NCBI RefSeq assembly: GCF_023347255.1
Contig: NZ_CP094466.1
Span: 2,232,001-2,296,000, forward strand
Reading direction: 5' to 3'
DNA: 64,000 nucleotides
DNA from: Faecalibacterium sp. I4-3-84
GTDB taxonomy: Bacteria; Bacillota; Clostridia; Oscillospirales; Ruminococcaceae
Shown here: positions 31,970 through 41,314 of the stretch, one piece after another
How positions within the stretch are numbered: the stretch's first letter is position 1
How the letters are laid out: each line of letters opens with the position of its first letter
The notes under the pieces: model-generated
What the model saw: the letters and a program-made list of their open reading frames with translations, nothing else
Database searches by the model: none
What the model was told of the DNA's origin: nothing
Translations under genes and position numbers: made by a program

Positions 31970-33034
31970 ATGAAAAAACTGACATCCATGCTGCTGGCTC
32001 TGGCCCTTGCGCTGAGCCTTGCCGCCTGCGGCGGTGCGGCATCCAGCTCTGTTGCATCCAGTGCAGCTTCCAGCGAAGCTGTCCCAGAGGCTGCTTCGGA
32101 AGCCGCTTCCAGTGAGGAAGCAAAGAAACTGTCCACCACCGATGCTCTGCGCATTGCCGGCCTGAAAGGCCCCACCACCATGGGCCTTGTCAACCTGCTG
32201 AGCATGGAAGAGGATGGCACCGCTTCCATGGATTACGACCTGCAACTTTACGGCGCTGCCGATGAGATTGTGCCGCTGCTGATGAAGGGCGAGCTGGACA
32301 TGGCTGCCATCCCGGCAAATCTGGCCGCCACCCTGTATCAGAAGACGGAGGGCGGCATTCAGGCTGTGGCCGTCAACACGCTGGGCGTGCTGTACGTAGT
32401 GGAAAAAGGCGGCGATACGATCCAGTCCATGGCAGACCTTGCAGGCCGTACCATCCTGTCCACCGGCAAGGGCACCACGCCGGAGTACGTGCTGCGCTAT
32501 CTTCTGAACGCCAACGGCATCGACCCGGACAAGGACGTGACCATTGAATACTACAGCGAGGCCACCGAGGTCACGGCCCAGATGGCCAATACCGAGGATG
32601 CCATTGCAGTTCTGCCCCAGCCCTATGTAACTGCAGCCGGCCTGCAGGACGACACCCTGCGTGTGGCCCTCGACCTGACCGAGGAATGGAACAAGGTCGC
32701 GGATACCCAGCTCATCACCGGCGTGACCGTGGTGCGCAAGGAGTATGCCGAGGAACACCCGGATGTTGTGGCCACATTCCTTACCGACTACGCCAAGAGC
32801 GTGGAAGCTGCCAACACCGATCTGGACGGCACTGCCGCTCTGTGCGAGGAGCAGGGTGTTGTGGCCAAGGCTGCCATTGCCAAGAAGGCCCTGCCCAACT
32901 GCAACATCGTCTGCCTGACCGGCGACGAGCTCAAGACCAACGCATCCGCTTATCTGCAGGTGCTGTTTGATGCCGACCCCAAGGCAGTGGGCGGCGCAAT
33001 GCCCGGCGACGATTTCTACTGGACTGCCGAGTGA
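31970..33034 (+). CDS. Orphan ABC substrate-binding lipoprotein (SsuA/NMT1-like)
   Basis: 354 residues. A standard Sec lipoprotein signal ends in Leu-Ala-Ala-Cys (Cys20), unlike the twin-Arg signals elsewhere in the window, followed by a long Ser/Ala/Glu linker. The NMT1/SsuA-like fold is suggested by Leu-Lys-Gly-Pro-Thr-Thr-Met-Gly, Ala-Ala-Ile-Pro-Ala-Asn-Leu-Ala-Ala and Leu-Pro-Gln-Pro-Tyr-Val. No permease or ATPase is adjacent. Transport substrate unknown (sulfonate, thiamine precursor or similar). Confidence 0.8.
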   Translation: MKKLTSMLLALALALSLAACGGAASSSVASSAASSEAVPEAASEAASSEEAKKLSTTDALRIAGLKGPTTMGLVNLLSMEEDGTASMDYDLQLYGAADEIVPLLMKGELDMAAIPANLAATLYQKTEGGIQAVAVNTLGVLYVVEKGGDTIQSMADLAGRTILSTGKGTTPEYVLRYLLNANGIDPDKDVTIEYYSEATEVTAQMANTEDAIAVLPQPYVTAAGLQDDTLRVALDLTEEWNKVADTQLITGVTVVRKEYAEEHPDVVATFLTDYAKSVEAANTDLDGTAALCEEQGVVAKAAIAKKALPNCNIVCLTGDELKTNASAYLQVLFDADPKAVGGAMPGDDFYWTAE

Positions 33035-33056
33035 TTCCTCAATAAGCCATCTCTCC

Positions 33057-33096
33057 GGCCGCTGTGCGATTGGTACGCACGGCGGCTTTTTTGTTT
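33057..33096 (+). terminator. Rho-independent terminator
   Basis: GGCCGCTGTGCG pairs with CGCACGGCGGC (one bulge) before TTTTTT, after the binding-protein gene. Confidence 0.8.
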
Positions 33097-33190
33097 GCAC
33101 AAAATGCTTGTATCCCAGCTTTTGTGCTCCCTGCACAAATTTAAAGACAATTTTTTGTGAACGAAAATGAATGAAATTGACTGAAAGCGA

Positions 33191-33218
33191 TTGATTTTGG
33201 CGTTGTATTTGCTATAAT
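33191..33218 (+). promoter_or_regulatory. Promoter and likely operator of the fru operon
   Basis: TTGATT (33191-33196), 16 nt, TATAAT (33213-33218). Immediately upstream lie repeated TGAA/ATTGA units (33165-33195), as expected for a DeoR-family operator. ACGGT-5 nt-ACCGT is a further inverted repeat at 33249-33263. Confidence 0.7.
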
Positions 33219-33297
33219 AAAGATGCAATCAACCAAAACAACGCACAAACGGTCATAAACCGTCAAAGATAAGATCAAACCAAAGGAGAGGATGCCG

Positions 33298-34053
33298 ATG
33301 CTGGCAGAAGAACGCTTCAGCCTGATCATGGAACAGCTGAACCGCAAGCGCACCGTGACGGTGCAGGAACTGTGCGAGGCGCTGAACACCAGCGAATCCA
33401 CCATCCGGCGCGACCTGACCGAACTGGACCGGCTGGGCAAGCTGAACAAGGTGCACGGCGGTGCCACCCTGCCGGACAGCCGTTTTCTAGCGGATGAACC
33501 CACCATGGAGGCCAAGGAGTCGCAGGCTGTGGAGCAGAAGCGCAGCATCGCACAGGCGGCGGCAAAGCTCATCAACGCCGATGATTTTGTGTTCATCGAT
33601 GCAGGCTCCACCACGCTGGAGCTGGTGCGTGCACTGGCGGGGGACGCCCTCAAAGCAAGCTATGTGACCAACGGCGTGGCCCATGCCCGGGCACTGGCCC
33701 GAAAGGGCTGCCGGGTGTATCTGCCCGGGGGACTGCTGCGGCCCCAGACCGAAGCCATTGTGGGTGCACCCACAGTCACCAGCCTGCAGCGCTACAATTT
33801 TACCAAGGCGTTCATGGGTGCCAACGGTGTGGCGCTGGATGCCGGTTTTACCACGCCGGACCCCGAGGAAGCTGCCGTGAAAGCAGCGGCAGTGCACCGT
33901 GCACGGGAAGCCTGGTTCCTTGTGGATGATGCCAAGTTTGCCCGCATCTACCCGGCTGTCATTGCCGACCTGCAGGGCGGTGCCATTCTCACCAACCGCT
34001 GCCCCAATCCCAAATACAAACAATTCACGCTGGTAAAGGAGACGGAAGTATGA
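33298..34053 (+). CDS. fruR: DeoR-family regulator of fructose metabolism (FruR)
   Basis: 251 residues from ATG 33298; ATG 33292 is only 3 nt from the ribosome site AAAGGAG. An N-terminal DeoR helix-turn-helix (Val-Thr-Val-Gln-Glu-Leu-Cys-Glu, Ser-Glu-Ser-Thr-Ile-Arg-Arg-Asp-Leu) is followed by a sugar-phosphate sensor domain with Asp-Ala-Gly-Ser-Thr-Thr-Leu-Glu and Gly-Ala-Asn-Gly-Val. Likely senses fructose 1-phosphate or bisphosphate. ATGA overlap with fruK. Confidence 0.9.
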   Translation: MLAEERFSLIMEQLNRKRTVTVQELCEALNTSESTIRRDLTELDRLGKLNKVHGGATLPDSRFLADEPTMEAKESQAVEQKRSIAQAAAKLINADDFVFIDAGSTTLELVRALAGDALKASYVTNGVAHARALARKGCRVYLPGGLLRPQTEAIVGAPTVTSLQRYNFTKAFMGANGVALDAGFTTPDPEEAAVKAAAVHRAREAWFLVDDAKFARIYPAVIADLQGGAILTNRCPNPKYKQFTLVKETEV

Positions 34054-34955
34054 TCTATACAGTCACATTCAACCCGGCCATTGACTATGTGGTGCGTCTG
34101 GATGCACCGCTGGAAGTAGGCGAGGTGAACCGCGCCAAAGGCGAGGACTGCGTGCTGGGCGGCAAGGGCATCAATGTGTCCGGTGTGCTGGCACAGCTGG
34201 GCTGCGAGAGCGTGGCGCTGGGCTTTGTGGCCGGTGAGACCGGCACATGGCTGGAACGCGGTCTTGCTGCACAGGGCTTAAAGACCGATTTTGTGCATCT
34301 GGAACAGGGCATGACCCGCATCAATGTCAAGATCAAGGCAGGGCAGGAGACCGAGCTGAACGGGGCGGGCCCCGACATCCCGGAGAGCGCTATGCAGGAG
34401 CTGGAAAAGAAGCTGGACAGCCTGAACGAGGACGATATCCTCATTCTGGCGGGCAGCATCCCGGCAAGCCTTTCGCAGGATACCTACGAGCGGCTGCTGG
34501 CCCGGTTGCAGGGCAGGGGCGTGCGTGCTGTGGTGGATGCCACCCGCGACCTGCTGGTGAATGTGCTGCAGTACCACCCCTTCCTCATCAAGCCCAATAA
34601 CCACGAGCTGGGCGAGATCGTGGGCAGGGTGCTGACTACGGACGAAGAGATCATTGCTGCGGCCCGCACCCTACAGCAAAAGGGCGCTCGCAACGTGCTG
34701 GTAAGCATGGCGGGCGACGGTGCCCTGCTGGTGGACGAAAATGGCGAGGTGCACCGCATCGGCTGCCCCAAGGGCAAGGTCGTAAACAGCGTGGGCGCAG
34801 GCGACAGCATGGTGGCCGGCTTTGTGGCTGGCTGGATGCAGACCCGGAGCTATTCCTTTGCACTGCGTCTGGGTACAGCCTGCGGCAGTGCAACGGCGTT
34901 CAGCCTTGGCCTTGCCACCAAAGAAAAAATCGACGAACTGATGAAGGAAATTTGA
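34050..34955 (+). CDS. fruK: 1-phosphofructokinase
   Basis: 301 residues, PfkB family. Starts Ile-Tyr-Thr-Val-Thr-Phe-Asn-Pro-Ala-Ile-Asp-Tyr and has Gly-Gly-Lys-Gly-Ile-Asn-Val-Ser and the C-terminal signature Val-Gly-Ala-Gly-Asp-Ser-Met-Val-Ala-Gly with catalytic Asp. Converts fructose 1-phosphate to fructose 1,6-bisphosphate. In operon with fruR and fruA. Confidence 0.94.
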   Translation: MIYTVTFNPAIDYVVRLDAPLEVGEVNRAKGEDCVLGGKGINVSGVLAQLGCESVALGFVAGETGTWLERGLAAQGLKTDFVHLEQGMTRINVKIKAGQETELNGAGPDIPESAMQELEKKLDSLNEDDILILAGSIPASLSQDTYERLLARLQGRGVRAVVDATRDLLVNVLQYHPFLIKPNNHELGEIVGRVLTTDEEIIAAARTLQQKGARNVLVSMAGDGALLVDENGEVHRIGCPKGKVVNSVGAGDSMVAGFVAGWMQTRSYSFALRLGTACGSATAFSLGLATKEKIDELMKEI

Positions 34956-34967
34956 AAGGATAGATGG

Positions 34968-35104
34968 CTCGCCCTCTCCGTCATTGCTGGTGCAATGCCA
35001 CCTCTCCCAAAGGGAGAGGCTTTGGCAGTCCATGCAAAGTTTCCGGTTTCGCCAGAGGCTCTCCCTTTGGGAGAGCTGGACGCGAAGCGGCCTGAGAGGG
35101 CGAG
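34968..35104. repeat. Dispersed MITE-like hairpin repeat, family 1 copy c
   Basis: 137 bp, the same length as copy b, between fruK and fruA. Ends CTCGCCCTCTC and GAGAGGGCGAG are perfect inverted repeats. Internal hairpins CCTCTCCCAAAGGGAGAGG and CTCTCCCTTTGGGAGAG. Termini differ in sequence from copies a and b while layout and length match. Confidence 0.75.
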
Positions 35105-35138
35105 GACGCTAAGAGATAAGAACGAAGGGAGAAAAATC

Positions 35139-37064
35139 ATGCGTATTACGGAATTATTCACCGCGCAGTCCATCGCACTGGATGAGGCTCTGACCGATCA
35201 GGAGCAGATCATCAGCCGTCTGGTGGAGCTGCAGGCCACCCATGGCAACATCACGGATAAGGAAGCCTACAAAAAGGCCCTTTATGCCCGTGAGGCGGAG
35301 GGCTCCACCTATGTGGACAACGGCATCACGGTGCCCCACGCCAAGACCAATGTAGTCACCCGGCCCAGTCTGGCGGCGCTGCGGCTGAGCAGCCCTGTGC
35401 AGTACAATGCCGAGGACGACGGTACCACCGACCTGCTGTTTGCCATTGCGGCTCCGGAAAACGGCAGCCTGCATGTGGACATGCTGGCCCGTATGATGCA
35501 GATGCTGATGAACGAGGACTTTGTAGAAAAGCTGAAGGCCGCAAAGACCCCTGCAGAGTTCCTTGACTGCATCGATGCACAGGAGGAGGCTCAGTTCGGC
35601 GCGGAGAGCTTCACCCAGCAGGAGATCCCCCAGAGCGGCTACCGCATTCTGGCCGTGACCGCCTGCGTCAACGGCATCGCCCACACCTATATGGCAGCGG
35701 AAGCCCTGACCAAGGCCGGTGACAAGCTGGGCCTGCCCACCAAGGTGGAGACCAATGGCTCGGACGGTGCCAAGAACATCCTCACCAGAGAAGAAATCGC
35801 AAACTGCGACGGCATCATCGTGGCAGCAGAAAAGAAGGTAGAGACCGCACGCTTCGACGGCAAGCCGGTGCTGTTCACCCGGGTGGACGATGGCATCCAC
35901 AAGCCGGAGGAGCTCATCAAGAAGATCGTGCACGGCGAGGTGCCTGTTTACCACGCCGAGGGCGGCGCACAGGCCGCCGAGGATGCTTCCGGCAAGGACA
36001 GCTTTGGCCGCGCTCTGTACAAGAACCTGATGAACGGTGTCTCCCACATGCTGCCCTTCGTGGTGGGCGGCGGCATCATGATCGCACTGGCGTTTCTGCT
36101 GGACGATTACACCATCGATCCCTCCAACTTTGGCATGAACACCCCGGTCGCTGCCTTCTTTAAGACGGTAGGCAGCGCAGCCTTCGGTTACATGCTGCCC
36201 ATTCTGTCGGCCTTCATTGCCATGTCCATCGCGGACCGTCCGGGTCTGGCAGTCGGTTTTGTGGGCGGTGTGCTGGCCATGAACGGCACCAACTTTGCAG
36301 GCATTGCAGCGGGTGAGACCACCGGTGTTTCCGGCGGCTTCCTTGCTGCACTGCTGGCCGGTTTTGCTGCAGGCTACATCGTCGAGCTGCTGAAAAAGAT
36401 CACCGAAAAGCTGCCTGCCAGCCTGAATGGCATCCGTCCCATGCTCATCTACCCGCTGGGCGGTATGCTCATCCTCGGCGCGGTAATGTGCGGCATCAAC
36501 CCGGTCATGGGCATGATCAACACTGCCATGACCGATTGCCTGAACGCCATGGGCGGCACCTCCAAGGTGCTGCTGGGTGCCGTCGTGGCCGGTATGATGA
36601 GCATTGATATGGGCGGCCCGTTCAACAAAGCAGCTTATGTCTTTGGCACGGCAGCCCTTGCCTCCGGCAACTATGAGGTGATGGCCGCTGTCATGGTGGG
36701 CGGCATGGTTCCTCCCATCGCCATCGCCCTGTCCACCACCTTCTGCCCCAAGAAGTGGACTGCCGACGAGCGCCGCAACGGCATCGTGAACTACGTCATG
36801 GGCCTGTGCTTCGTCACCGAGGGTGCGATCCCTTATGCAGCAGCAGATCCGCTGCGCGTCCTGCCCAGCTGCGTGGCCGGTGCAGCGGTGGCCGGTGCGC
36901 TCTCCATGACCTTCGGCTGCGCTCTGCGTGCACCGCACGGCGGCATCTTCGTGTTCCCAGTCGTGGACCATACCGCTCTGTACTGTGTGGCGCTGGCTGT
37001 GGGCAGCGTGCTGGGTGCTGTGATCCTGAGCCTGCTCAAGAAAAACCGTACCGACGCAGAATAA
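35139..37064 (+). CDS. fruA: PTS fructose transporter EIIABC
   Basis: 641 residues from ATG 35139 (AAGGGAG). EIIA domain 1-150 with phospho-His67 in Val-Pro-His-Ala-Lys. EIIB about 168-265 with phospho-Cys176 in Thr-Ala-Cys-Val-Asn-Gly-Ile-Ala-His-Thr; most fructose EIIB proteins have Cys-Pro-Thr here. EIIC (about 290-641) is polytopic. Imports fructose and delivers fructose 1-phosphate to FruK. Confidence 0.94.
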   Translation: MRITELFTAQSIALDEALTDQEQIISRLVELQATHGNITDKEAYKKALYAREAEGSTYVDNGITVPHAKTNVVTRPSLAALRLSSPVQYNAEDDGTTDLLFAIAAPENGSLHVDMLARMMQMLMNEDFVEKLKAAKTPAEFLDCIDAQEEAQFGAESFTQQEIPQSGYRILAVTACVNGIAHTYMAAEALTKAGDKLGLPTKVETNGSDGAKNILTREEIANCDGIIVAAEKKVETARFDGKPVLFTRVDDGIHKPEELIKKIVHGEVPVYHAEGGAQAAEDASGKDSFGRALYKNLMNGVSHMLPFVVGGGIMIALAFLLDDYTIDPSNFGMNTPVAAFFKTVGSAAFGYMLPILSAFIAMSIADRPGLAVGFVGGVLAMNGTNFAGIAAGETTGVSGGFLAALLAGFAAGYIVELLKKITEKLPASLNGIRPMLIYPLGGMLILGAVMCGINPVMGMINTAMTDCLNAMGGTSKVLLGAVVAGMMSIDMGGPFNKAAYVFGTAALASGNYEVMAAVMVGGMVPPIAIALSTTFCPKKWTADERRNGIVNYVMGLCFVTEGAIPYAAADPLRVLPSCVAGAAVAGALSMTFGCALRAPHGGIFVFPVVDHTALYCVALAVGSVLGAVILSLLKKNRTDAE

Positions 37065-37447
37065 ACGCCATTCTCTCCATATTCGAGATACTTCATAAAG
37101 CCGCAGCAAGCCTCTGGGGAGACCCGGGGGCTTGCTGTATTACGCAGGATCGCGCGAAGGATCAGAAGGATAAAAAGAAAAAAGTAACCGCCCACGACTT
37201 CCAATCCAGGCGGTTACTTTTCTTTTGAAATTTAATTGCCGGTAAGAGGTCTGCCGTTTGCGGGCAGTGCCTTTTCCGGTCTTCATGATAGACGCTGGTG
37301 TGTACTTTGCCAAGCATGAGCCATCAGATATAACATGATACACCCGCTGTCAATAACACGGCAAGAACCATTTTCACAAAAAATGCAGCAAAGAACAGCG
37401 CGAAACACCGCATTTGCTGGAAAAAGCCTTGCAGCCGCCCTTTTGGA
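37065..37447. other. Intergenic region with two terminators
   Basis: Holds GCAAGCC/GGGCTTGC (about 37108-37137), which follows fruA, and the strong AAAAGTAACCGCC/GGCGGTTACTTTT stem (37183-37222). The rest, to the next promoter, shows no gene with a ribosome site. Confidence 0.6.
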
Positions 37448-37476
37448 TTGCACCCGGTTTTTGAGTGTGGTATACT
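37448..37476 (+). promoter_or_regulatory. Promoter of the DUF1846 gene
   Basis: TTGCAC (37448-37453), 17 nt, TATACT (37471-37476). Confidence 0.75.
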
Positions 37477-37543
37477 GTTTCTGTTATGGAAAAGTTCCGG
37501 TGCGGTGTGCCGGGCACAGCAAAGAGGAAAAAGGAAACGAACG

Positions 37544-39037
37544 ATGAAAATTGGATTTGACAACGACAAATATCTCTCGATGCAGTCAGAACATATCCGC
37601 GAGCGCATCAAGAAATTTGACAACAAGCTCTATCTGGAATTCGGCGGCAAGCTGTTCGATGACTACCATGCATCCCGCGTACTGCCGGGTTTCCAGCCCG
37701 ATTCCAAGCTGCAGATGCTGCTGCAGCTGAAGGATCAGGCCGAGGTGGTCATCGTTATCAGCGCCGAGGACATCATCAGCAACAAGATCCGCGGCGACTA
37801 CGGCATCACCTACGATCTGGATGTGCTGCGCCTGATCGATGCCTTCCAGGAAGTAGGCCTGTATGTGGGCAGCGTGTGCGTGACCAAGTACGCCGCTGCA
37901 CCGGAGGTGGAGGCCTTTGAAAAGCGGCTGAACGGTCTGGGCATCCGCACCTTCCGCCACTACAAAATTCCCGGCTATCCCAACGATGTGGCCCGCATCG
38001 TCAGCGACGAGGGCTACGGCAAGAACGATTACATCGAGACCCAGCGCCCGCTGGTGGTCATCACGGCCCCCGGCCCCGGAAGCGGTAAAATGGCCACCTG
38101 CCTTTCCCAGCTGTACCACGAGTACAAGCGCGGCGTGAAGGCCGGTTACGCCAAGTTCGAGACCTTCCCCATCTGGAATATTCCCCTCAAGCACCCGGTG
38201 AATCTGGCCTACGAGGCCGCTACAGCCGACCTGAACGATGTGAACATGATCGACCCGTTCCATCTGGAAGCCTACGGCGTGACCACCGTCAACTACAACC
38301 GCGATATTGAGATCTTCCCGGTGGTGAACGCCATGTTTGAGCTGATCGCTGGCAAAAGCCCGTATAAGTCCCCCACGGACATGGGCGTGAACATGGCAGG
38401 CAACTGCATCGTGGACGATGCGGTCTGCCGCGAAGCCTCCCGCAAGGAGATCCTGCGCCGCTACTTCAAGTGCCTGTGTGAGCAGAAAATCACCGGCACG
38501 GTCAAGGAGACCGAGCGCTACAAGCTGGAACTGCTGATGAATCAGGCCGACCTGACCGTGGGCCAGCGCGAAGTGGAAAAGCAGGCTCATGCCCGCAGCG
38601 AGAGCACCGGCGGAGCCCCTGCTGCCGCCATTGAGCTGCCGGACGGCACCGTTGTTACCGGCAAGACCGGTCCGCTGCTGGGTGCAGCAGCATCTGCTCT
38701 GATGAATGCTCTCAAGGTGCTGGCCGGTATCCCGCAGGAGACCGACCTTGTGAGCGCGGCTTCCATTGAGCCCATCCAGACCCTCAAGACCAACTATCTG
38801 GGCGGCAAGAATCCCCGCCTGCACACCGACGAGATCCTGATCGCACTTTCCAGCTCGGCTGCTTCCAACGAGCAGGCTGCAGCGGCCATGCATCAGCTGC
38901 CCAACCTCAAGGGCTGCGATGTGCACTCCACCGTGCTGCTCTCGGGTGTGGATACCAGCACCCTGAACCGACTGGGAATGTACCTGACCTGTGACCCTGT
39001 TTACGAGGAAGAGGACCGCAAGTACCACAAGCAGTAA
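37544..39037 (+). CDS. DUF1846 domain protein
   Basis: 497 residues from ATG 37544, with AAGGAAA upstream. The whole length matches the DUF1846 family as I recall it: an N-terminal Lys-Ile-Gly-Phe-Asp-Asn-Asp-Lys-Tyr, a Pro-Gly-Pro-Gly-Ser-Gly-Lys-Met-Ala-Thr-Cys P-loop-like segment near 185, and a Gly-Gly-Lys-Asn-Pro-Arg-Leu-His block. Cytosolic. Family function is not established; the loop suggests nucleotide binding. Confidence 0.85.
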   Translation: MKIGFDNDKYLSMQSEHIRERIKKFDNKLYLEFGGKLFDDYHASRVLPGFQPDSKLQMLLQLKDQAEVVIVISAEDIISNKIRGDYGITYDLDVLRLIDAFQEVGLYVGSVCVTKYAAAPEVEAFEKRLNGLGIRTFRHYKIPGYPNDVARIVSDEGYGKNDYIETQRPLVVITAPGPGSGKMATCLSQLYHEYKRGVKAGYAKFETFPIWNIPLKHPVNLAYEAATADLNDVNMIDPFHLEAYGVTTVNYNRDIEIFPVVNAMFELIAGKSPYKSPTDMGVNMAGNCIVDDAVCREASRKEILRRYFKCLCEQKITGTVKETERYKLELLMNQADLTVGQREVEKQAHARSESTGGAPAAAIELPDGTVVTGKTGPLLGAAASALMNALKVLAGIPQETDLVSAASIEPIQTLKTNYLGGKNPRLHTDEILIALSSSAASNEQAAAAMHQLPNLKGCDVHSTVLLSGVDTSTLNRLGMYLTCDPVYEEEDRKYHKQ

Positions 39038-39049
39038 ATCATACAAAAA

Positions 39050-39100
39050 ACGAAACAGGCGCATCCAAAGGCCGAAGGGCTGGCGGATGCGCCTGTTTTT
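39050..39100. terminator. Bidirectional terminator
   Basis: AACAGGCGCATCC/GGATGCGCCTGTT stem with T run on plus and A run upstream, between convergent genes. Confidence 0.85.
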
Positions 39101-39107
39101 CATTGGT

Positions 39108-39812
39108 TCAGATGCCGGTAAAATAGGATCTGTACTTTTCTGCGTACAGCTGGGTGCCCATGCGGCGCAGGCCGCCGTACAGGTGCTGCCGGATCAGCGG
39201 TTCAATGGCATCCAGATCTTTTTCCCGGATCACCCGCAAAATTTCCCGGTGCTCGCTCAGCACATCCGGCACATTGTTGGCCCGCACCACATCCAGACGG
39301 GTAAAGCGGGAATAATCCGGCTGCGGCTTGGTCAGGTTCTGCCAGATGTACCACTTGTTCATGCTGCAAAACCAGATGGCGTGCATTTCCAGATCCAGCG
39401 TCAGGAAGGCATTGATATCCACATTGTCCGGGTCGGTCATGGTCTGGGCCATCTCTTCCAGCAGGTCATACTTGTGCTTGATCTCAATGTACTCCTTGGG
39501 GGAACACACCTGGATAAAATCACGCAGGACCATGCTTTCCACAGCGGTGCGCTGGTACACGATCTGATCCACGATATCCAGATCAATGGGGGTGACGATG
39601 GTGCCCTTGCAGGGAATGATCTGCACAAAGCCATTCTGCTCCAGCCGCTGCAGGGCAGCGCGCACTGGTGTGCGAGAGATGCCGAACCGTTTGCACAGCT
39701 GATTTTCACTGATGGTCTCTCCGGGCTTGATCTTCAGCGTGACGATCTCATATTCCAGCGTCTGGTAGATGTCCTCCGGATGCAGCTGTTCAGCCATGTG
39801 CTCACACTCCAT
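39108..39812 (-). CDS. GntR family regulator, FCD subgroup
   Basis: 234 residues. An N-terminal winged helix with Gly-Glu-Thr-Ile-Ser-Glu-Asn-Gln-Leu-Cys-Lys-Arg-Phe-Gly-Ile-Ser-Arg-Thr-Pro-Val-Arg-Ala is followed by an all-helical FCD ligand domain with metal-type His (Met-His-Ala-Ile, Glu-His-Arg-Glu, Arg-Gln-His-Leu). Such regulators often control TRAP transporters for acidic sugars or carboxylates. Divergent from dctP, with GTATAC sites between. Confidence 0.9.
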   Translation of the reverse strand: MECEHMAEQLHPEDIYQTLEYEIVTLKIKPGETISENQLCKRFGISRTPVRAALQRLEQNGFVQIIPCKGTIVTPIDLDIVDQIVYQRTAVESMVLRDFIQVCSPKEYIEIKHKYDLLEEMAQTMTDPDNVDINAFLTLDLEMHAIWFCSMNKWYIWQNLTKPQPDYSRFTRLDVVRANNVPDVLSEHREILRVIREKDLDAIEPLIRQHLYGGLRRMGTQLYAEKYRSYFTGI

Positions 39813-39882
39813 TTACATAGTTGATGATAAGATATTTCTATTTTAGCCTGCCAAAAAGAGATTGTCAACGTATGAGAATGAA

Positions 39883-39902
39883 GTATACAATAGCCTGTAT
39901 AC
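39883..39902. promoter_or_regulatory. Candidate GntR operators (GTATAC pair)
   Basis: GTATAC at 39883-39888 and 39897-39902, 14 nt apart, with a third at 40115-40120 upstream of dctP. FCD-type GntR proteins commonly bind GTATAC-centred palindromes. The rest of 39813-40189 is AT-rich and carries no gene. Confidence 0.55.
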
Positions 39903-40189
39903 AAGTATAGGAAAAGCTCCGAAATTTATCATATCTGACAAAAATTGATATATCAGATGAAAATGAACGGAATTGTGTCATCAGATTGTAACAGTTTTCA
40001 CGAGAAACGGATAAGATTGTTAGTTATGCACAAAGAAACTTTACGAAGTTGGTGAAGTTTGGCTCTTGTGCGGATGTGAATTTTCTGTTACGATTAGCGT
40101 GCAATGAAAATGCTGTATACAGGGGCCGCCAAAAACTTTGCTGGCGTATAAGGCAAAACGGCACCCCTGAAACAAGGAGGAAGAAGATT

Positions 40190-41290
40190 ATGAAAAAGGT
40201 CTCTCGTCGCAATTTCCTGAAGGTGTCTGGTGCAATGGCAGCTGCAGGTGCTCTGGCAGCCTGCGGCGGTTCCGGTGCATCCACTCCGGCTGCTTCCGGC
40301 GCAGCATCCACCAGCACTGCAGCAAGTGCCGCAGCAGCCGGTGAGGACAAGTTTGCATCTCTGGGCGACTTCACCATGACCGTGGGTCATGCACAGCCCG
40401 AAGGCAACCCCCGCTTTGTTTCCATGGAGCAGTTTGCCGCCGATGTGGCAGAGGCCACCAACGGCCATGTGAAGATCGAGGTTTACGGCAACGGCCAGCT
40501 GGGCACCGAGAAGGAGATGCTGGAGCAGGTCGTGGCCGGCACCGTGCAGGGCATGCGCGGCGGTCAGTTCGACTTCAGCCCCCGTCTGCTGATGTTCACC
40601 CTGCCCTTCCTGACCAACACCCGTGCGCAGGTCACGGCTCTGCTGCAGAGCGATCTGGCACAGAAGGTGTGCGCTGAGGCCGAAGGCGAGACGGGCACTG
40701 TCATCATTAACCTGTGCGATGCGGGCGGCTACCGCCAGTTCTCCAACTCCAAGCACCCCATCAAGGCTCCCGCAGACCTGAAGGGCCTGAAGATGCGCAC
40801 CAATGGCATGAAGACCATTGACATGACCTTCCAGGCAATGGGTGCTACCACCACCACCATCCCGTACTCCGACCTGTACATGGGCCTGAAGACCGGCGTT
40901 GCAGACGGTCAGGAGAACCCCTGGGTCAACGTAGAGGGCATGAAGTTCTATGAAGTGCAGAAGTACTTCACCGAGGTCAACTACCAGTTCCATCCGGATC
41001 CCTTCTATGTGAACGCAGCATGGTGGAACGGCCTGCCCGAGGAGTACCGCGATATCATTACCGAGTGCGCCACCAAGATGGGCGAGTACAACGACGAGCT
41101 GATCGACAAGAACTCCAGCGCCGCAAAGCAGACCATCGTGGATTCCGGCTGCGAAGTCTACGAGCCCTCTGCCGATGAGCTGAAGGCCTTCCAGACCGCT
41201 GTGCAGTCCGTGTACGACCAGTGTGTCACCGAGGGCATCTGCACCGCCGACGAGATCAAGGAAATGCAGGATATCGTCGCAAAGGCATAA
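40190..41290 (+). CDS. dctP: TRAP transporter substrate-binding lipoprotein DctP
   Basis: 366 residues from ATG 40190 behind AAGGAGG. Signal with Ser-Arg-Arg-Asn-Phe-Leu-Lys and lipobox Leu-Ala-Ala-Cys (Cys25). The DctP domain has Val-Gly-His-Ala-Gln-Pro-Glu, Leu-Gly-Thr-Glu-Lys-Glu-Met and Gly-Leu-Lys-Met-Arg-Thr. Family knowledge: binds carboxylates (C4-dicarboxylate, sialic acid, uronate) through a conserved Arg. First gene of the TRAP operon. Lipid anchoring is expected in a Gram-positive. Confidence 0.93.
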   Translation: MKKVSRRNFLKVSGAMAAAGALAACGGSGASTPAASGAASTSTAASAAAAGEDKFASLGDFTMTVGHAQPEGNPRFVSMEQFAADVAEATNGHVKIEVYGNGQLGTEKEMLEQVVAGTVQGMRGGQFDFSPRLLMFTLPFLTNTRAQVTALLQSDLAQKVCAEAEGETGTVIINLCDAGGYRQFSNSKHPIKAPADLKGLKMRTNGMKTIDMTFQAMGATTTTIPYSDLYMGLKTGVADGQENPWVNVEGMKFYEVQKYFTEVNYQFHPDPFYVNAAWWNGLPEEYRDIITECATKMGEYNDELIDKNSSAAKQTIVDSGCEVYEPSADELKAFQTAVQSVYDQCVTEGICTADEIKEMQDIVAKA

Positions 41291-41314
41291 GCAGAAACGA
41301 CCAAAGGCTAGAAC

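Noticed and set aside
35154-37109. 651-codon open frame opposite fruA
   Set aside because: Antisense shadow of the PTS EIIABC gene, His/Gln-rich without motifs.
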